A DNA stretch of 64,000 nucleotides. It comes from Nocardiopsis sp. ATB16-24. Lineage in GTDB: Bacteria > Actinomycetota > Actinomycetes > Streptosporangiales > Streptosporangiaceae. This document shows, piece by piece, positions 25,839 to 33,876 of this stretch. The notes beneath the pieces were generated by a model. It was not told the DNA's origin and did not search any database. It saw nothing but the letters and a program-made list of their open reading frames with translations. Position 1 is the stretch's first letter, and each line of letters begins with the position of its first letter. The stretch is taken from the NCBI RefSeq assembly GCF_030271535.1, contig NZ_JASCXJ010000002.1:1-64000 (forward strand), read 5' to 3'. The position numbers and the translations under genes are program-made.

Positions 25839-27512
25839 TCAGCGCTCGAAGCCACTGCGGAAGGGGAAGTAGTCGGAGAGGAACCCGGTGATGTGCTCCT
25901 CGGCCTCCTCCTCCGCCTCGGTGGTGTCGTTGACGCAGAAGGAGTCGAAGTTCCTGTGCGCCAGCAGGGCCCGGGTCCGCAGACGTACCGCGTCGGAATC
26001 CGCGAGGTTGAGGTAGGTGTAGCGCATGCCTCCGACCACGGCCCTGCCCGTGAGGAGCGCGTAGTGGTGGTGCAGAGACGACGGTATGGAGTGGTCGTCG
26101 GGACTGCGGAAACGTGACGCGGCGGTCCGGGCGAAGGCCTCGGGGAACTCCCGCTCCAGCTCGTCGAGGAGCGAACGGCGCTGGGGGATCGGCGTGTGCT
26201 TGAACTTGGTCGTGGGCACCCTGCCGAAGCGCTGTTCCAGGAGTGTGCTGTTGCGCTTGGCGGCGGCGTCCACGGGCTGGTCCTCGGCACTGACCTCTCC
26301 CAGGCCGAAGCGGTAGGGCGAGGGGTTCAGCTTCACGAGCCCGTTGGGGTGGAAGAAGAGGGAGGGGTGCGCGGGGCGGCCGAAGAACACGTCGTCGTTG
26401 AGGTAGAGGTAGTGCTCGGCCAGGCCGTCGATGTGGTGCAGCTGCGACTCGATGGCGTGTGAGTTGAACACCGGAAGGAGGGACGGGTCGCTGAAGATCT
26501 CCTTGTGGTCCACCACCCGCACCCTGGGGTGGTCGGTGTCGAGCCACGGCGGCGTCTGACCGTCGGTGACGATGAAGACGTTGCGCACGAAGGGGGCGAA
26601 CATCTCCAGCGAACGCAGTGAGTAGCGCAGCTCGTCCCTGCTGGTGTAACGGGAGTCCGAGGCCGCGTCCGGGTTGACCGGGGCCTCGTCACCGAGGTGG
26701 GCGTCGCGCTTGGCGAGCCAGATCGGATCGGAGCCGTCGACCCAGGTGTAGACGACGTCGATCGGGAAGGTGATGTCGGTGGCGAGATCCCAGGTGAAGG
26801 CGTTCAGTGTGGGATGTGACCGGTCTCCGACCATGACCCGGGTCTCTTCTCGGGCCCTGCCGGGGATCACCTCGCTGACCGGGTTGGGCTGGGGTGCGAT
26901 GAGCGAGTCCCGCAGGATGTGCTCGGGCGCCACCACCCGGAGGGTGTCGAGTCTGTCCTCATGGTCGGGCGACTCCAGGAACCGCTCGCCCTCCTGCCAG
27001 AACTCGATGGTGAAACCGTGCGCGGGTCCGACCACCACGGGCCCCCGATCCCCGACCACGTGCTCTCCGAGCCTGATCACGGGCGCGTGACGGAGGCGGC
27101 GCAGGAGGCGTGGGGAGAGGGGGCGATATCCGTTCCTGGTCTTCACGTAGGTTCCGCGCAGGCTGTAATGGGAGGAGAGCACCGAAAGGACGGCGTCCCT
27201 TTTCTCTTCCGGCACGGCGACCGAATAGTGGTAAATGTTGTCAGAACGGACGATGAAGTATGCGATGTCCTGTTTCCGCAGGAGGTCGGTGAAGCGGTTC
27301 GTCTGCCGGGCGGTGAGGTCCTCGGTGCTGAAGGGACCGGACCAGGGCCGGGCGAGGACGGGTTCGCGCTGGTAGGCGGACACGACGAGCGCGGTGTCCC
27401 TTCTCCTGTGTCGCCGGGAGGCCGGGAGGAAGAGCGCCTTCTTGAGGGAGAACGGGGTCATTCTCCTGAGAATTCTCCGGGCTCTTCTGAAGTAATAGGG
27501 GAGATTCTGCAT
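25839..27512 (-). CDS. Stealth family protein (sugar-phosphate transferase)
   Basis: A 557-residue Stealth protein. Conserved region 1 is IDVVYTWVDGSDPIW (near residue 251), region 2 spans SRDELRYSLRSLEMFAPFVR and NVFIVTDGQTPPWL, region 3 includes SQLHHIDGLAEHYLYLNDD (near 354), and region 4 includes RSPDDHSIPSSLHHHYALL (near 475). Stealth proteins transfer sugar-1-phosphate to build phosphodiester-linked surface glycans, so this enzyme probably makes or modifies a wall glycopolymer. About 240 N-terminal residues before region 1 are family-specific. No other glycan genes are next to it. Confidence 0.93.
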   Translation of the reverse strand: MQNLPYYFRRARRILRRMTPFSLKKALFLPASRRHRRRDTALVVSAYQREPVLARPWSGPFSTEDLTARQTNRFTDLLRKQDIAYFIVRSDNIYHYSVAVPEEKRDAVLSVLSSHYSLRGTYVKTRNGYRPLSPRLLRRLRHAPVIRLGEHVVGDRGPVVVGPAHGFTIEFWQEGERFLESPDHEDRLDTLRVVAPEHILRDSLIAPQPNPVSEVIPGRAREETRVMVGDRSHPTLNAFTWDLATDITFPIDVVYTWVDGSDPIWLAKRDAHLGDEAPVNPDAASDSRYTSRDELRYSLRSLEMFAPFVRNVFIVTDGQTPPWLDTDHPRVRVVDHKEIFSDPSLLPVFNSHAIESQLHHIDGLAEHYLYLNDDVFFGRPAHPSLFFHPNGLVKLNPSPYRFGLGEVSAEDQPVDAAAKRNSTLLEQRFGRVPTTKFKHTPIPQRRSLLDELEREFPEAFARTAASRFRSPDDHSIPSSLHHHYALLTGRAVVGGMRYTYLNLADSDAVRLRTRALLAHRNFDSFCVNDTTEAEEEAEEHITGFLSDYFPFRSGFER

Positions 27513-28444
27513 CTGCTGTCCACCTTGGTTTCTTCTGTCACATGGAGGAGAACATGGACATCTTCTTCCGCGAGAGGCGACTCTCCTGACGGCGGATTCG
27601 AGATCCTCTCGTGTCGAGGATGCGATTCGCGCTGGTTGTTCTATTTTTTGCTATATGCCGGAAAAATGCTGGATCATCCCCTACCCGGATGAGCGCGGCG
27701 TCCTACATGGAAGACGGTGGCCCGCCTGGTGAGATCGGACACGGTCGCCTCCGGAGGGGTCGTGTCCGCCGTGTGAGCGACCTCTCCGGGGCGTGGGCGC
27801 ACCTCCTCGGGCGGCGTCGGGGCCTTCGAGATCGGGCGCTGTGACGGAGCGCGGGCCGGACACACCGGAGGAGCCGAAGCGCGGAGGTGGGGTACCCGAC
27901 GCTGTGAGCTGTGGCGAAGGCGCCCGCGGGGCGCGGTCGAGGCTCACGCGCCTTCCCCGCACCGGTGGGTGCGCCGCAGGAGGCCGCTCCGGAGAGGTCG
28001 CGGCGACCGAGGGCGGGAGGAGCGCCGGGCCACGCCGCCTGGGAGGTAGTTATGGTCATCCGAAACAGGATTTTGAGTCTGCCTATTTATGAAGCGTGAA
28101 AGGGATCGTTATGATCTCCCAGTTCGGAGCGCTTCCGAGGCTTTTCCTGCCATGGACGTTCCTCTCGTTCTTCGGATGGCGTGGGATGGATTTTGGAGAG
28201 AAAGTCCACAGTGGTACGGACAAAGACAGGTCGTCGTACCCAAGGGAGGCCAATGCCCCTACCGAATCGGGACCACCGCCGCTTTCGTGTGTCGTGATCA
28301 TCCGGTAGATTTCTCTGTAACCGAACAGTCGGTGTTGCTTCCGAGACGGTCCGTCCACCGGCTTTCGTCGTTCTCTTCCCTTTTGCTCTCCTGTGACCGA
28401 ACAGCCGTATCCCAGACTCGTTGACTGGTGAATAAGGAGAAGGT
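27513..28444. other. Long divergent intergenic region with AT-rich patches
   Basis: About 930 bases between divergent genes. Stretches around 27635-27680 and 28060-28440 are clearly less GC-rich than the surrounding DNA. The open frames in it have no recognisable product. It must hold the promoters of the Stealth gene and of the HTH gene; the AT-rich patches may be remains of acquired DNA. Confidence 0.45.
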
Positions 28445-28858
28445 GTGACCACCACGGGTGTTCTTGAGCCCACGGGGCCAAACAGCGCCCTGAGACGCAC
28501 CAGCTGGGTGGACCGTGTCCTGGCCACCGACGCCGTCGTCGTCGAGAGCCGCCTTCCGGTGCGCGCCCTGGCCGGGTACGACCGACGTCCCAACCCCCTG
28601 AACGCTCGCACCCCGGCCGAGTTCCTGCTGATCATGCGCCGTTACCTCGTCTGGGCGGGTGACTGGTCCTACCGCGAGCTGGAGCACCTGTGCGGGGGAG
28701 CGGTCAGACACTCCACCTTCCGTGAGGTCCTGGAGGGCACCGAACTGCCCCGCTACGTGTTCCTGATGGCCTTCGTGACCGCGTGCGCCGGCGAGGACGA
28801 AAGAGAGCGGCGGCGTTGGACCACCGCCTGGCACAGACTCCGGTCCGGCGACCGCTGA
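28445..28858 (+). CDS. Small helix-turn-helix domain protein
   Basis: A 137-residue protein. Residues 60-120 form an HTH-like unit (MRRYLVWAGDWSYRELEHL, then RHSTFREVLEGTELPRYVFL) of the type found in short actinobacterial regulators with a Trp-rich helix near the C-terminus (RRRWTTAWHRL). The GTG at 28445 has AAGGAGAAG upstream. Target unknown; it stands between the Stealth gene and an alditol oxidase. Confidence 0.65.
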   Translation: MTTTGVLEPTGPNSALRRTSWVDRVLATDAVVVESRLPVRALAGYDRRPNPLNARTPAEFLLIMRRYLVWAGDWSYRELEHLCGGAVRHSTFREVLEGTELPRYVFLMAFVTACAGEDERERRRWTTAWHRLRSGDR

Positions 28859-28868
28859 AGACCCCGTC

Positions 28869-30125
28869 TCACACCCGGGGGAAGAGGTCGTCCACGAAGG
28901 CGTTGCGGAACTTCCCCGCGGGGTCGAGCCTGTGCGTCAGGGCCTCGAAGTCCGCCGCGCGTTCATACGTGCCGATGACGTCCGCGGCGGCCATCGTGGT
29001 GAGCTTGCCCCAGTGGGGGCGGGCACCCAACGGCAGGAGTCGCTCCTCCACGGAGGCCAGGACCCGCGTCACGGCCACCGGATCGCTGTGCCAGGTGAAG
29101 TGGAAGGTGACGCAGTCCCGGCCGTGGGCGGGGCTCAACCACAGATCGTCCGCGCGGACCGTCCGCACCTCCGCGACGTGCAGCACCGGGGCCACCAGGT
29201 GCCCGATCCCGCGAAGGACGGTGAAGGCGGCCTCGGCGGAGGCGCGGGGAACGTAGAACTCCGACTGCAACTCCCGGCCGGCGCTCGGCTCCAGCCCGGG
29301 TCGGAAATGGGGGAGCCGCTCGTACCAGGGTCCGACGGCCCCCCTCTGCTCGGTGCTGTGCTCGGGCGGCATTCCGGGGACGGGATGCACCTGCCGCCGC
29401 GCCGGGCGGCCACCGTCCCATCCCCTCTCCGCGCGGTCGGTGCGGTGCTTGAGCCACACCATGCCCTCCTCGCGCCAGTCGGTGAAGAGGCTGACGCTGT
29501 AGGCGGCACCGAACACCTCTTCGACGTGTGCGGACACCTCCCCCAGAGACACCCCGACACGGACCCGCTGGGCCATCCGGAACGCCGGCTCGATGTCCAG
29601 GCGGAGCCGGGTGACCACGCCGAGCGCGCCGAGCGCGACGACCGCACCGGGAAGGACCTCGGGATCCTCGTCGCGGCTCAGCCAGGTCAGGTCCCCTTCG
29701 GGACCGACGAACTGGATCGCGCGGACGGCGGCCGACAGACAACGCAGGTCGTCCCCGGAGCCGTGCGTGCCGGTCGCACAGGACCCGGCGATCGAGATGT
29801 GGGGAAGCGACGCCAGGTTCGCCAGCGCGAACCCCTTCGCGTCCAGCGCGGTGACCAGTTCGGCGTAGCGCATGCCCGCGGTGACGGTGACGGTCGAGTT
29901 CCGCTCGTCCACCACCGCTTCGGAAGGAAGACCGTCCAGGCGTACCAGGTCGTGCTCGGAGTCCGCGACGAGGTTGAAGGAGTGGCCGCTGCCAAGGGCG
30001 CGGATCCGCGTGCTCTCACACACGAGGCGGCGCAGTTCGTCGACCGTCCGGGGGCGGTGGATCCGCGGACTGCCGAAGGTGACGTTGCCGGCCCAGTTGG
30101 TGGTCCGGGCACGCGGTTCGGGCAT
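28869..30125 (-). CDS. Alditol oxidase (AldO-like FAD enzyme)
   Basis: A 418-residue flavoprotein with the same length and layout as Streptomyces alditol oxidase. The N-terminus TTNWAGNVTFGSP and the FAD motif LGSGHSFN, with His48 at the position of covalent flavin attachment, are diagnostic, as are SLPHISIAGSCATGTHGSG, SLFTDWR and HPVPGMPPE. The C-terminal HWGKL and FRNAFV motifs are also kept. The family oxidises sugar alcohols such as xylitol and sorbitol to aldoses, producing hydrogen peroxide. It stops 10 bases from the convergent HTH gene. Confidence 0.9.
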   Translation of the reverse strand: MPEPRARTTNWAGNVTFGSPRIHRPRTVDELRRLVCESTRIRALGSGHSFNLVADSEHDLVRLDGLPSEAVVDERNSTVTVTAGMRYAELVTALDAKGFALANLASLPHISIAGSCATGTHGSGDDLRCLSAAVRAIQFVGPEGDLTWLSRDEDPEVLPGAVVALGALGVVTRLRLDIEPAFRMAQRVRVGVSLGEVSAHVEEVFGAAYSVSLFTDWREEGMVWLKHRTDRAERGWDGGRPARRQVHPVPGMPPEHSTEQRGAVGPWYERLPHFRPGLEPSAGRELQSEFYVPRASAEAAFTVLRGIGHLVAPVLHVAEVRTVRADDLWLSPAHGRDCVTFHFTWHSDPVAVTRVLASVEERLLPLGARPHWGKLTTMAAADVIGTYERAADFEALTHRLDPAGKFRNAFVDDLFPRV

Positions 30126-30259
30126 GGGCCCTCCGTTGTGGGGGGAGCGCCGTGCGTTCGCCGGTCTCCGGACGTCGCCACGGCGGGTGGAGTCTTCTCC
30201 GGAGGATAGTCGGGGGTCCGTGCGCGGCCGGGACGGGACGCACGGAAGGCGGGTCGGTG

Positions 30260-30538
30260 TCAGGTCCGTTCGTCCGCTCCACCTCGGAAACCGGCCTTCT
30301 CGACCACCTCCAGCGACCTCGCCATCCCTTCCTCGCACTCGGCGTCCCAGTCGACCGGGAGGTCGAGAACATCCCCGAGTCGGTGGTGTGCGGGCAGCTC
30401 CTCGGGGCCGAGCCGTTCACGACGCTCGCGTGTGTCCAGGCCCCCCTCACCGAAGCGGCCGTTGGCCTCCGAGACCGCGAAGCCCGGCACGAACGTGCCG
30501 ACCATCCTCTCCAGCCCGGCCACTCGCTCCTTGGGCAC
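30260..30538 (-). CDS. Small hypothetical protein
   Basis: A 92-residue acidic protein (DVLDLPVDWDAECEEGM near the end). Its codons are strongly biased to G or C in the third position, like the real genes around it, which supports coding; the competing frames in the same stretch read as Arg/Ser/Pro-rich noise. No family recognised. It is transcribed in the same direction as the alditol oxidase and starts about 280 bases before that gene's end of operon. An internal ATG at 30505 is an alternative start. Confidence 0.5.
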   Translation of the reverse strand: MPKERVAGLERMVGTFVPGFAVSEANGRFGEGGLDTRERRERLGPEELPAHHRLGDVLDLPVDWDAECEEGMARSLEVVEKAGFRGGADERT

Positions 30539-30858
30539 ACCGGCGTCCGTGTCCCGCGGACGCCGGGAAGGAAGGGACGTTCCCGGCGTAGAAAGGTTGA
30601 CAAAGAATTCGAGATGATCCGAATTTATTTGTGCACCTGAAGGGAGGGTGCAGGTGGTTATGTTTCTGTTGTTGCGATTTATCCTTCTGTTGTTTTCCGT
30701 TGCCTAAGGTCGTTCATCGGTAAAGGGTCGGCGCTTCCGCCTCCGCTCGGACACCACGCTCCCGAGCCGGTCCCTCCCTCACGTTGGACGAGGACGTGGC
30801 CCGGCCGTCATCCCCCAGCCGGTCGTCACGGACCGGACGCACACGAACGAGGATTCCC
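30539..30858. other. Low-GC promoter region of the surface protein gene
   Basis: About 320 bases with no gene. The part 30595-30715 is AT-rich for this genome (runs such as GAATTTATTTGTG and CTGTTGTTTTCC). It probably holds the promoter of the LAxTG surface protein. Confidence 0.45.
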
Positions 30859-31950
30859 TTGTCTTCTTCCTCTCCCATTCCTGTACGACGCGTGCTCCAG
30901 GGCGGTCTCGCCTTCGTCGCGTTCGGTGCGCTCGGCGTCGCGGCGGCCGTTCCCGCCCACGCCGAGAACGGAGAGGTCGGTTACGCGCACGCCGAGATCG
31001 CGGGCGACGCCGCGGTCACCGTGTTCTTCCCGAGAGAGGCCGACTTCCACGGGACCCATCGGTACCTGACCGCCTACGACGACGAGATCTTCGCCGACTC
31101 CCGCACGTCCGTCCTCACGGATGTCGACAAGGACGAACTGCTCTCCCGGGTGAGGTTCGAGGAGTTGCGCATCGAACTCACGGAGGCCGACCTGGAGGCG
31201 ATGCGGGAGGCCGCCGAGAACGGCGTCTCCCAGCCCGGCCTGGAGAACCCCGAAGGAGGATCGGACGAGCCGCTCCTCCACGCCTCCTTCACCGGCGTCG
31301 AGATCGCGGTCACCCAGAACTGGGCCGGCGACAGGGAGTTCACCCACGACCAGGGCACCGAGTCCGTCGAGGTGAACGAACTCGGCGCCGAGATCTCCTT
31401 CGTCACCGAGACCGAGCCCTGGCACGAAACCCTCAGGAACGAGTCGCTGCGGTGGCAGGACATGGACGTGGAGCAGGAGCTGTGGGGCGGGAGGCAGACC
31501 CTGGAGATGGTCGTGACCTTCCCCGACGAGGGGTTCAGCGTCTCCTACGGGATCGGCGAGACCATCGTCGCATCGGACACCGACCCCGCCGGGGCCGGGG
31601 AGGAGGACCCTGGCGAGGACTCCGGTGAGGGTCCGGGGGACGGCGATGGTGACGACGAGTCCGGCACGGGCGACGAAGACGACGGTGCCACCGGTGGGGA
31701 CGGCCGGGACGATGGCCGAGACGAGGAGGACGGCTCCGGTGCCGGGGAGCCCTCCGAGGAGGACGTCCGCGACCCGTCCGAGGAGGAGACCGGGGACGAG
31801 TCCGGCGGTCCGTTGGCGGAGACCGGCGGCCCGGTCGCGGCGCTGATCGCCGCCGGCGCCGCGGTCACGGCCGGAGGCGGAGCCGCCGTCTATCTGGTCC
31901 GCCGTAGGAAGGCCGGAGCCACGGACGCCGAGGAGTCCGACGAGGGCTGA
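30859..31950 (+). CDS. LAxTG-anchored surface protein
   Basis: A 363-residue exported protein. I start at the TTG at 30859, with GAGGA seven bases upstream, which gives a normal signal peptide (VRRVLQGGLAFVAFGALGVA to PAHA). A folded N-terminal domain of about 210 residues without known family is followed by a Gly/Asp/Glu-rich stalk, then LAETGG, a hydrophobic helix and the basic end RRRK. LAxTG is the motif of class E sortases in actinobacteria, so the protein is probably attached to peptidoglycan. The frame is open back to 30784, but that start lacks a good ribosome binding site. No sortase gene is in the window. Confidence 0.8.
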   Translation: MSSSSPIPVRRVLQGGLAFVAFGALGVAAAVPAHAENGEVGYAHAEIAGDAAVTVFFPREADFHGTHRYLTAYDDEIFADSRTSVLTDVDKDELLSRVRFEELRIELTEADLEAMREAAENGVSQPGLENPEGGSDEPLLHASFTGVEIAVTQNWAGDREFTHDQGTESVEVNELGAEISFVTETEPWHETLRNESLRWQDMDVEQELWGGRQTLEMVVTFPDEGFSVSYGIGETIVASDTDPAGAGEEDPGEDSGEGPGDGDGDDESGTGDEDDGATGGDGRDDGRDEEDGSGAGEPSEEDVRDPSEEETGDESGGPLAETGGPVAALIAAGAAVTAGGGAAVYLVRRRKAGATDAEESDEG

Positions 31951-31975
31951 GCGAGGAAGGTCGCCCGTTCCTGAA

Positions 31976-32012
31976 ACGGCCCCCGGGATCGGTCGCCGAT
32001 CCCGGGGGCCGT
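31976..32012 (+). terminator. Strong hairpin terminator after the surface protein gene
   Basis: Perfect 17-bp stem with a 3-base loop (arms 31976-31992 and 31996-32012), 25 bases after the stop codon. Very stable; no T-run. Confidence 0.7.
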
Positions 32013-32265
32013 CGCGTGTGCCCTGAGCGTCTCGGACCTGGAACCGATGGGAGGACGGCCTCAGAGTCCCCACCACGGGAAAGGATTCCCGGCCCCGGGG
32101 GTCCGTCCAATACGGAGAGCGGAGAACGTCGCGGAACCGACTACCCATAAGTAACGCACGGTTCGCCCGCGAGAAGGCCGCGATTCGATAAACGTGTCGG
32201 TGTCGACCACCGCAGGGGGGAGACCATCATTTCCAAGCCCTGGCCATCATCAGGAATGGGGAGAC

Positions 32266-33009
32266 ATGGGCAGACAAGGCTTCGGCGCGCTCCTGACGGA
32301 CGACCAATGGGCGCTTTTCCTCAAGTCGGGCGCCACCCGACGGTTCCACACCGGTGAAACGATCGTCCGACAAGGGGAAGAGGACGACACCGTCTTCATG
32401 CTCGCCGAAGGCATGATCAAAGTCTCCATGGTGCGCTCCGACGGAATCGAGTCGCTGATGGCCCTGCGTGGGGCCGGAGAGGCGATCGGCGAGTTCGCCG
32501 CGTTGTCCGGTCTGCCCAGAACGGCGACGGTCACCGCGTCGGGAGGACCCTGTCTCACCCGCGTGATGAGCGGTTTCCAGTTCCGGTTGTTGATCAAGGG
32601 GCAGGACCTGGAACGCGCCTTGTGGGAGCACATCGTGACGCGCCAGCGAGAGAGCGAGGAACTGCGCTCGGAGATGGCCGCCCTGCCCTCGGGGCAGCGG
32701 TTGGCGGCGACCCTGCTCAGACTCGCCGCCCTCCTGGGCAGCGACATCGGCACGAGGGCGACCCGCGACGGAAAGGCGGAGGGGGCTCACCGGGGCACCG
32801 TGCTCAAGTTCGGACTGACCCAAAGAGAACTCGGTGACTCCCTGGGGCTGTCCAGGGCGTCGATCGCGGCCGAGTTCGGCAGACTGCGCTCGCTCGGGGT
32901 GATCAGTACGGGGCGCCAGTTCATCACGATCCGCGATGTCGAGCGTCTGAGAAGGCTGGCCGAAGGAGAAGAGCGGGAGGAGGAATCCCGAAAAAACCAA
33001 GGCCGATGA
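32266..33009 (+). CDS. Crp/Fnr family transcriptional regulator
   Basis: A 247-residue regulator. The N-terminal cyclic-nucleotide-binding fold is recognisable by GETIVRQGEEDDTVFMLAEG, MALRGAGEAIGEFAALSGLP (the phosphate-binding-cassette position) and RTATVTA. The C-terminal winged helix is LTQRELGDSLGLSRASIAAE to LRSLGVISTGRQFITI. The cassette lacks the canonical Arg-Ser/Thr pair of E. coli Crp, so the ligand may not be cAMP. GGGGAG precedes the ATG at 32266. A Crp-like palindrome lies between it and the downstream nucleotidyl-cyclase-like gene (90 bases away), so regulator and cyclase probably form one circuit. Confidence 0.88.
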   Translation: MGRQGFGALLTDDQWALFLKSGATRRFHTGETIVRQGEEDDTVFMLAEGMIKVSMVRSDGIESLMALRGAGEAIGEFAALSGLPRTATVTASGGPCLTRVMSGFQFRLLIKGQDLERALWEHIVTRQRESEELRSEMAALPSGQRLAATLLRLAALLGSDIGTRATRDGKAEGAHRGTVLKFGLTQRELGDSLGLSRASIAAEFGRLRSLGVISTGRQFITIRDVERLRRLAEGEEREEESRKNQGR

Positions 33010-33015
33010 TCCTGG

Positions 33016-33035
33016 TGTGTCCAGTTCTGGACACA
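33016..33035 (+). promoter_or_regulatory. Crp-like palindrome upstream of the cyclase operon
   Basis: TGTGTCCAGTTCTGGACACA: two perfect 9-base arms around TT. TGTG/CACA ends resemble Crp-family operators. It lies 65 bases before the cyclase-like gene. The 2-base centre is too small for a hairpin loop, so an operator is more likely than a terminator. Confidence 0.6.
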
Positions 33036-33099
33036 GCACGGACGTGAAGCAGGAGATCTTCGGGAGGAGCACTTCCTCACCCGTCATCGAGGAGCCCCG

Positions 33100-33876
33100 A
33101 TGTCGACGAAGATCCCCCGGCGTTCACGGCGCACGAGCAGGACGATGCCGCCGTACCGCGCCGTGCTGGCGGTGGACGCGGAGAAGTATTCACGCACCTC
33201 GTCGTACAACCAGCACATCCTCAGCAACACGATCAGGGACGCCCTGGCGGAGGCGTTCCATGGCAGTGGTCTGGAAGGCCTGTGGAAGAACGCCTCCTTT
33301 CCCCAGTCCACCGGTGACGGTTACGTGGTCGGCGTCCCGCCCGAACACCTCCCCCTGCTGATCCATCCGCTCATGAACGAACTCCAGGAGGTCCTGGGCG
33401 ACGTACAGCCGGGCCTGGCCTTCGAGGACAGGGCCCTGCGCCTGCGGTTGCGCGCCGCCATCGGCCTGGGACCGCTGCCGGACAGCGGGGGAGACGAACA
33501 CGGCGACGGCACGGGTACGGCCATGAACGAGACGCACCGCCTGCTGGACGCACCCGAACTGCGCGCGGAACTGGCCGGCTCCGACCCGGACATCACCTTC
33601 CTGGCGGTGGGTCTCACCCGGCGCGTCTACGAGGACGCCGTGCTCGGCGGCTACGTCGGTCTGGCACCCCGCCTGTTCCGCGCCGCCGAGGTGGACCTTC
33701 CCGACAAGGAGTACCGGGCGGAGGCCTACCTCCACGTGCCCCGGCCCTCACTGAGACCGGAAAACGACAGGGAACAGGGCGGTGGTCCGGTCGGGGCGAA
33801 GGCTCCTTCCCGAGGGAACGGGCGGTCCAGGGGAGAGATCGTGTTCGAGGCGGTGACGGATGTCCAGCCCGGGTAG
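33100..33876 (+). CDS. Class III nucleotidyl-cyclase-like protein
   Basis: A 258-residue soluble protein with the layout of class III nucleotide cyclases. The two metal-binding aspartates are in AVLAVDAEKYS (Asp26) and STGDGYVVGVP (Asp73), and the transition-state Asn and Arg are in AMNETHRLL (Asn143, Arg147, spaced N-x3-R as in active enzymes). RAAIGLGPLP corresponds to the conserved strand before them. It therefore looks catalytically competent; the product (cAMP, cGMP or a pyrimidine cyclic nucleotide as in Pycsar) cannot be read. The C-terminal 50 residues are basic and flexible. It lies between a Crp/Fnr-type regulator and a membrane protein whose gene it overlaps by 17 bases. Confidence 0.72.
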   Translation: MSTKIPRRSRRTSRTMPPYRAVLAVDAEKYSRTSSYNQHILSNTIRDALAEAFHGSGLEGLWKNASFPQSTGDGYVVGVPPEHLPLLIHPLMNELQEVLGDVQPGLAFEDRALRLRLRAAIGLGPLPDSGGDEHGDGTGTAMNETHRLLDAPELRAELAGSDPDITFLAVGLTRRVYEDAVLGGYVGLAPRLFRAAEVDLPDKEYRAEAYLHVPRPSLRPENDREQGGGPVGAKAPSRGNGRSRGEIVFEAVTDVQPG

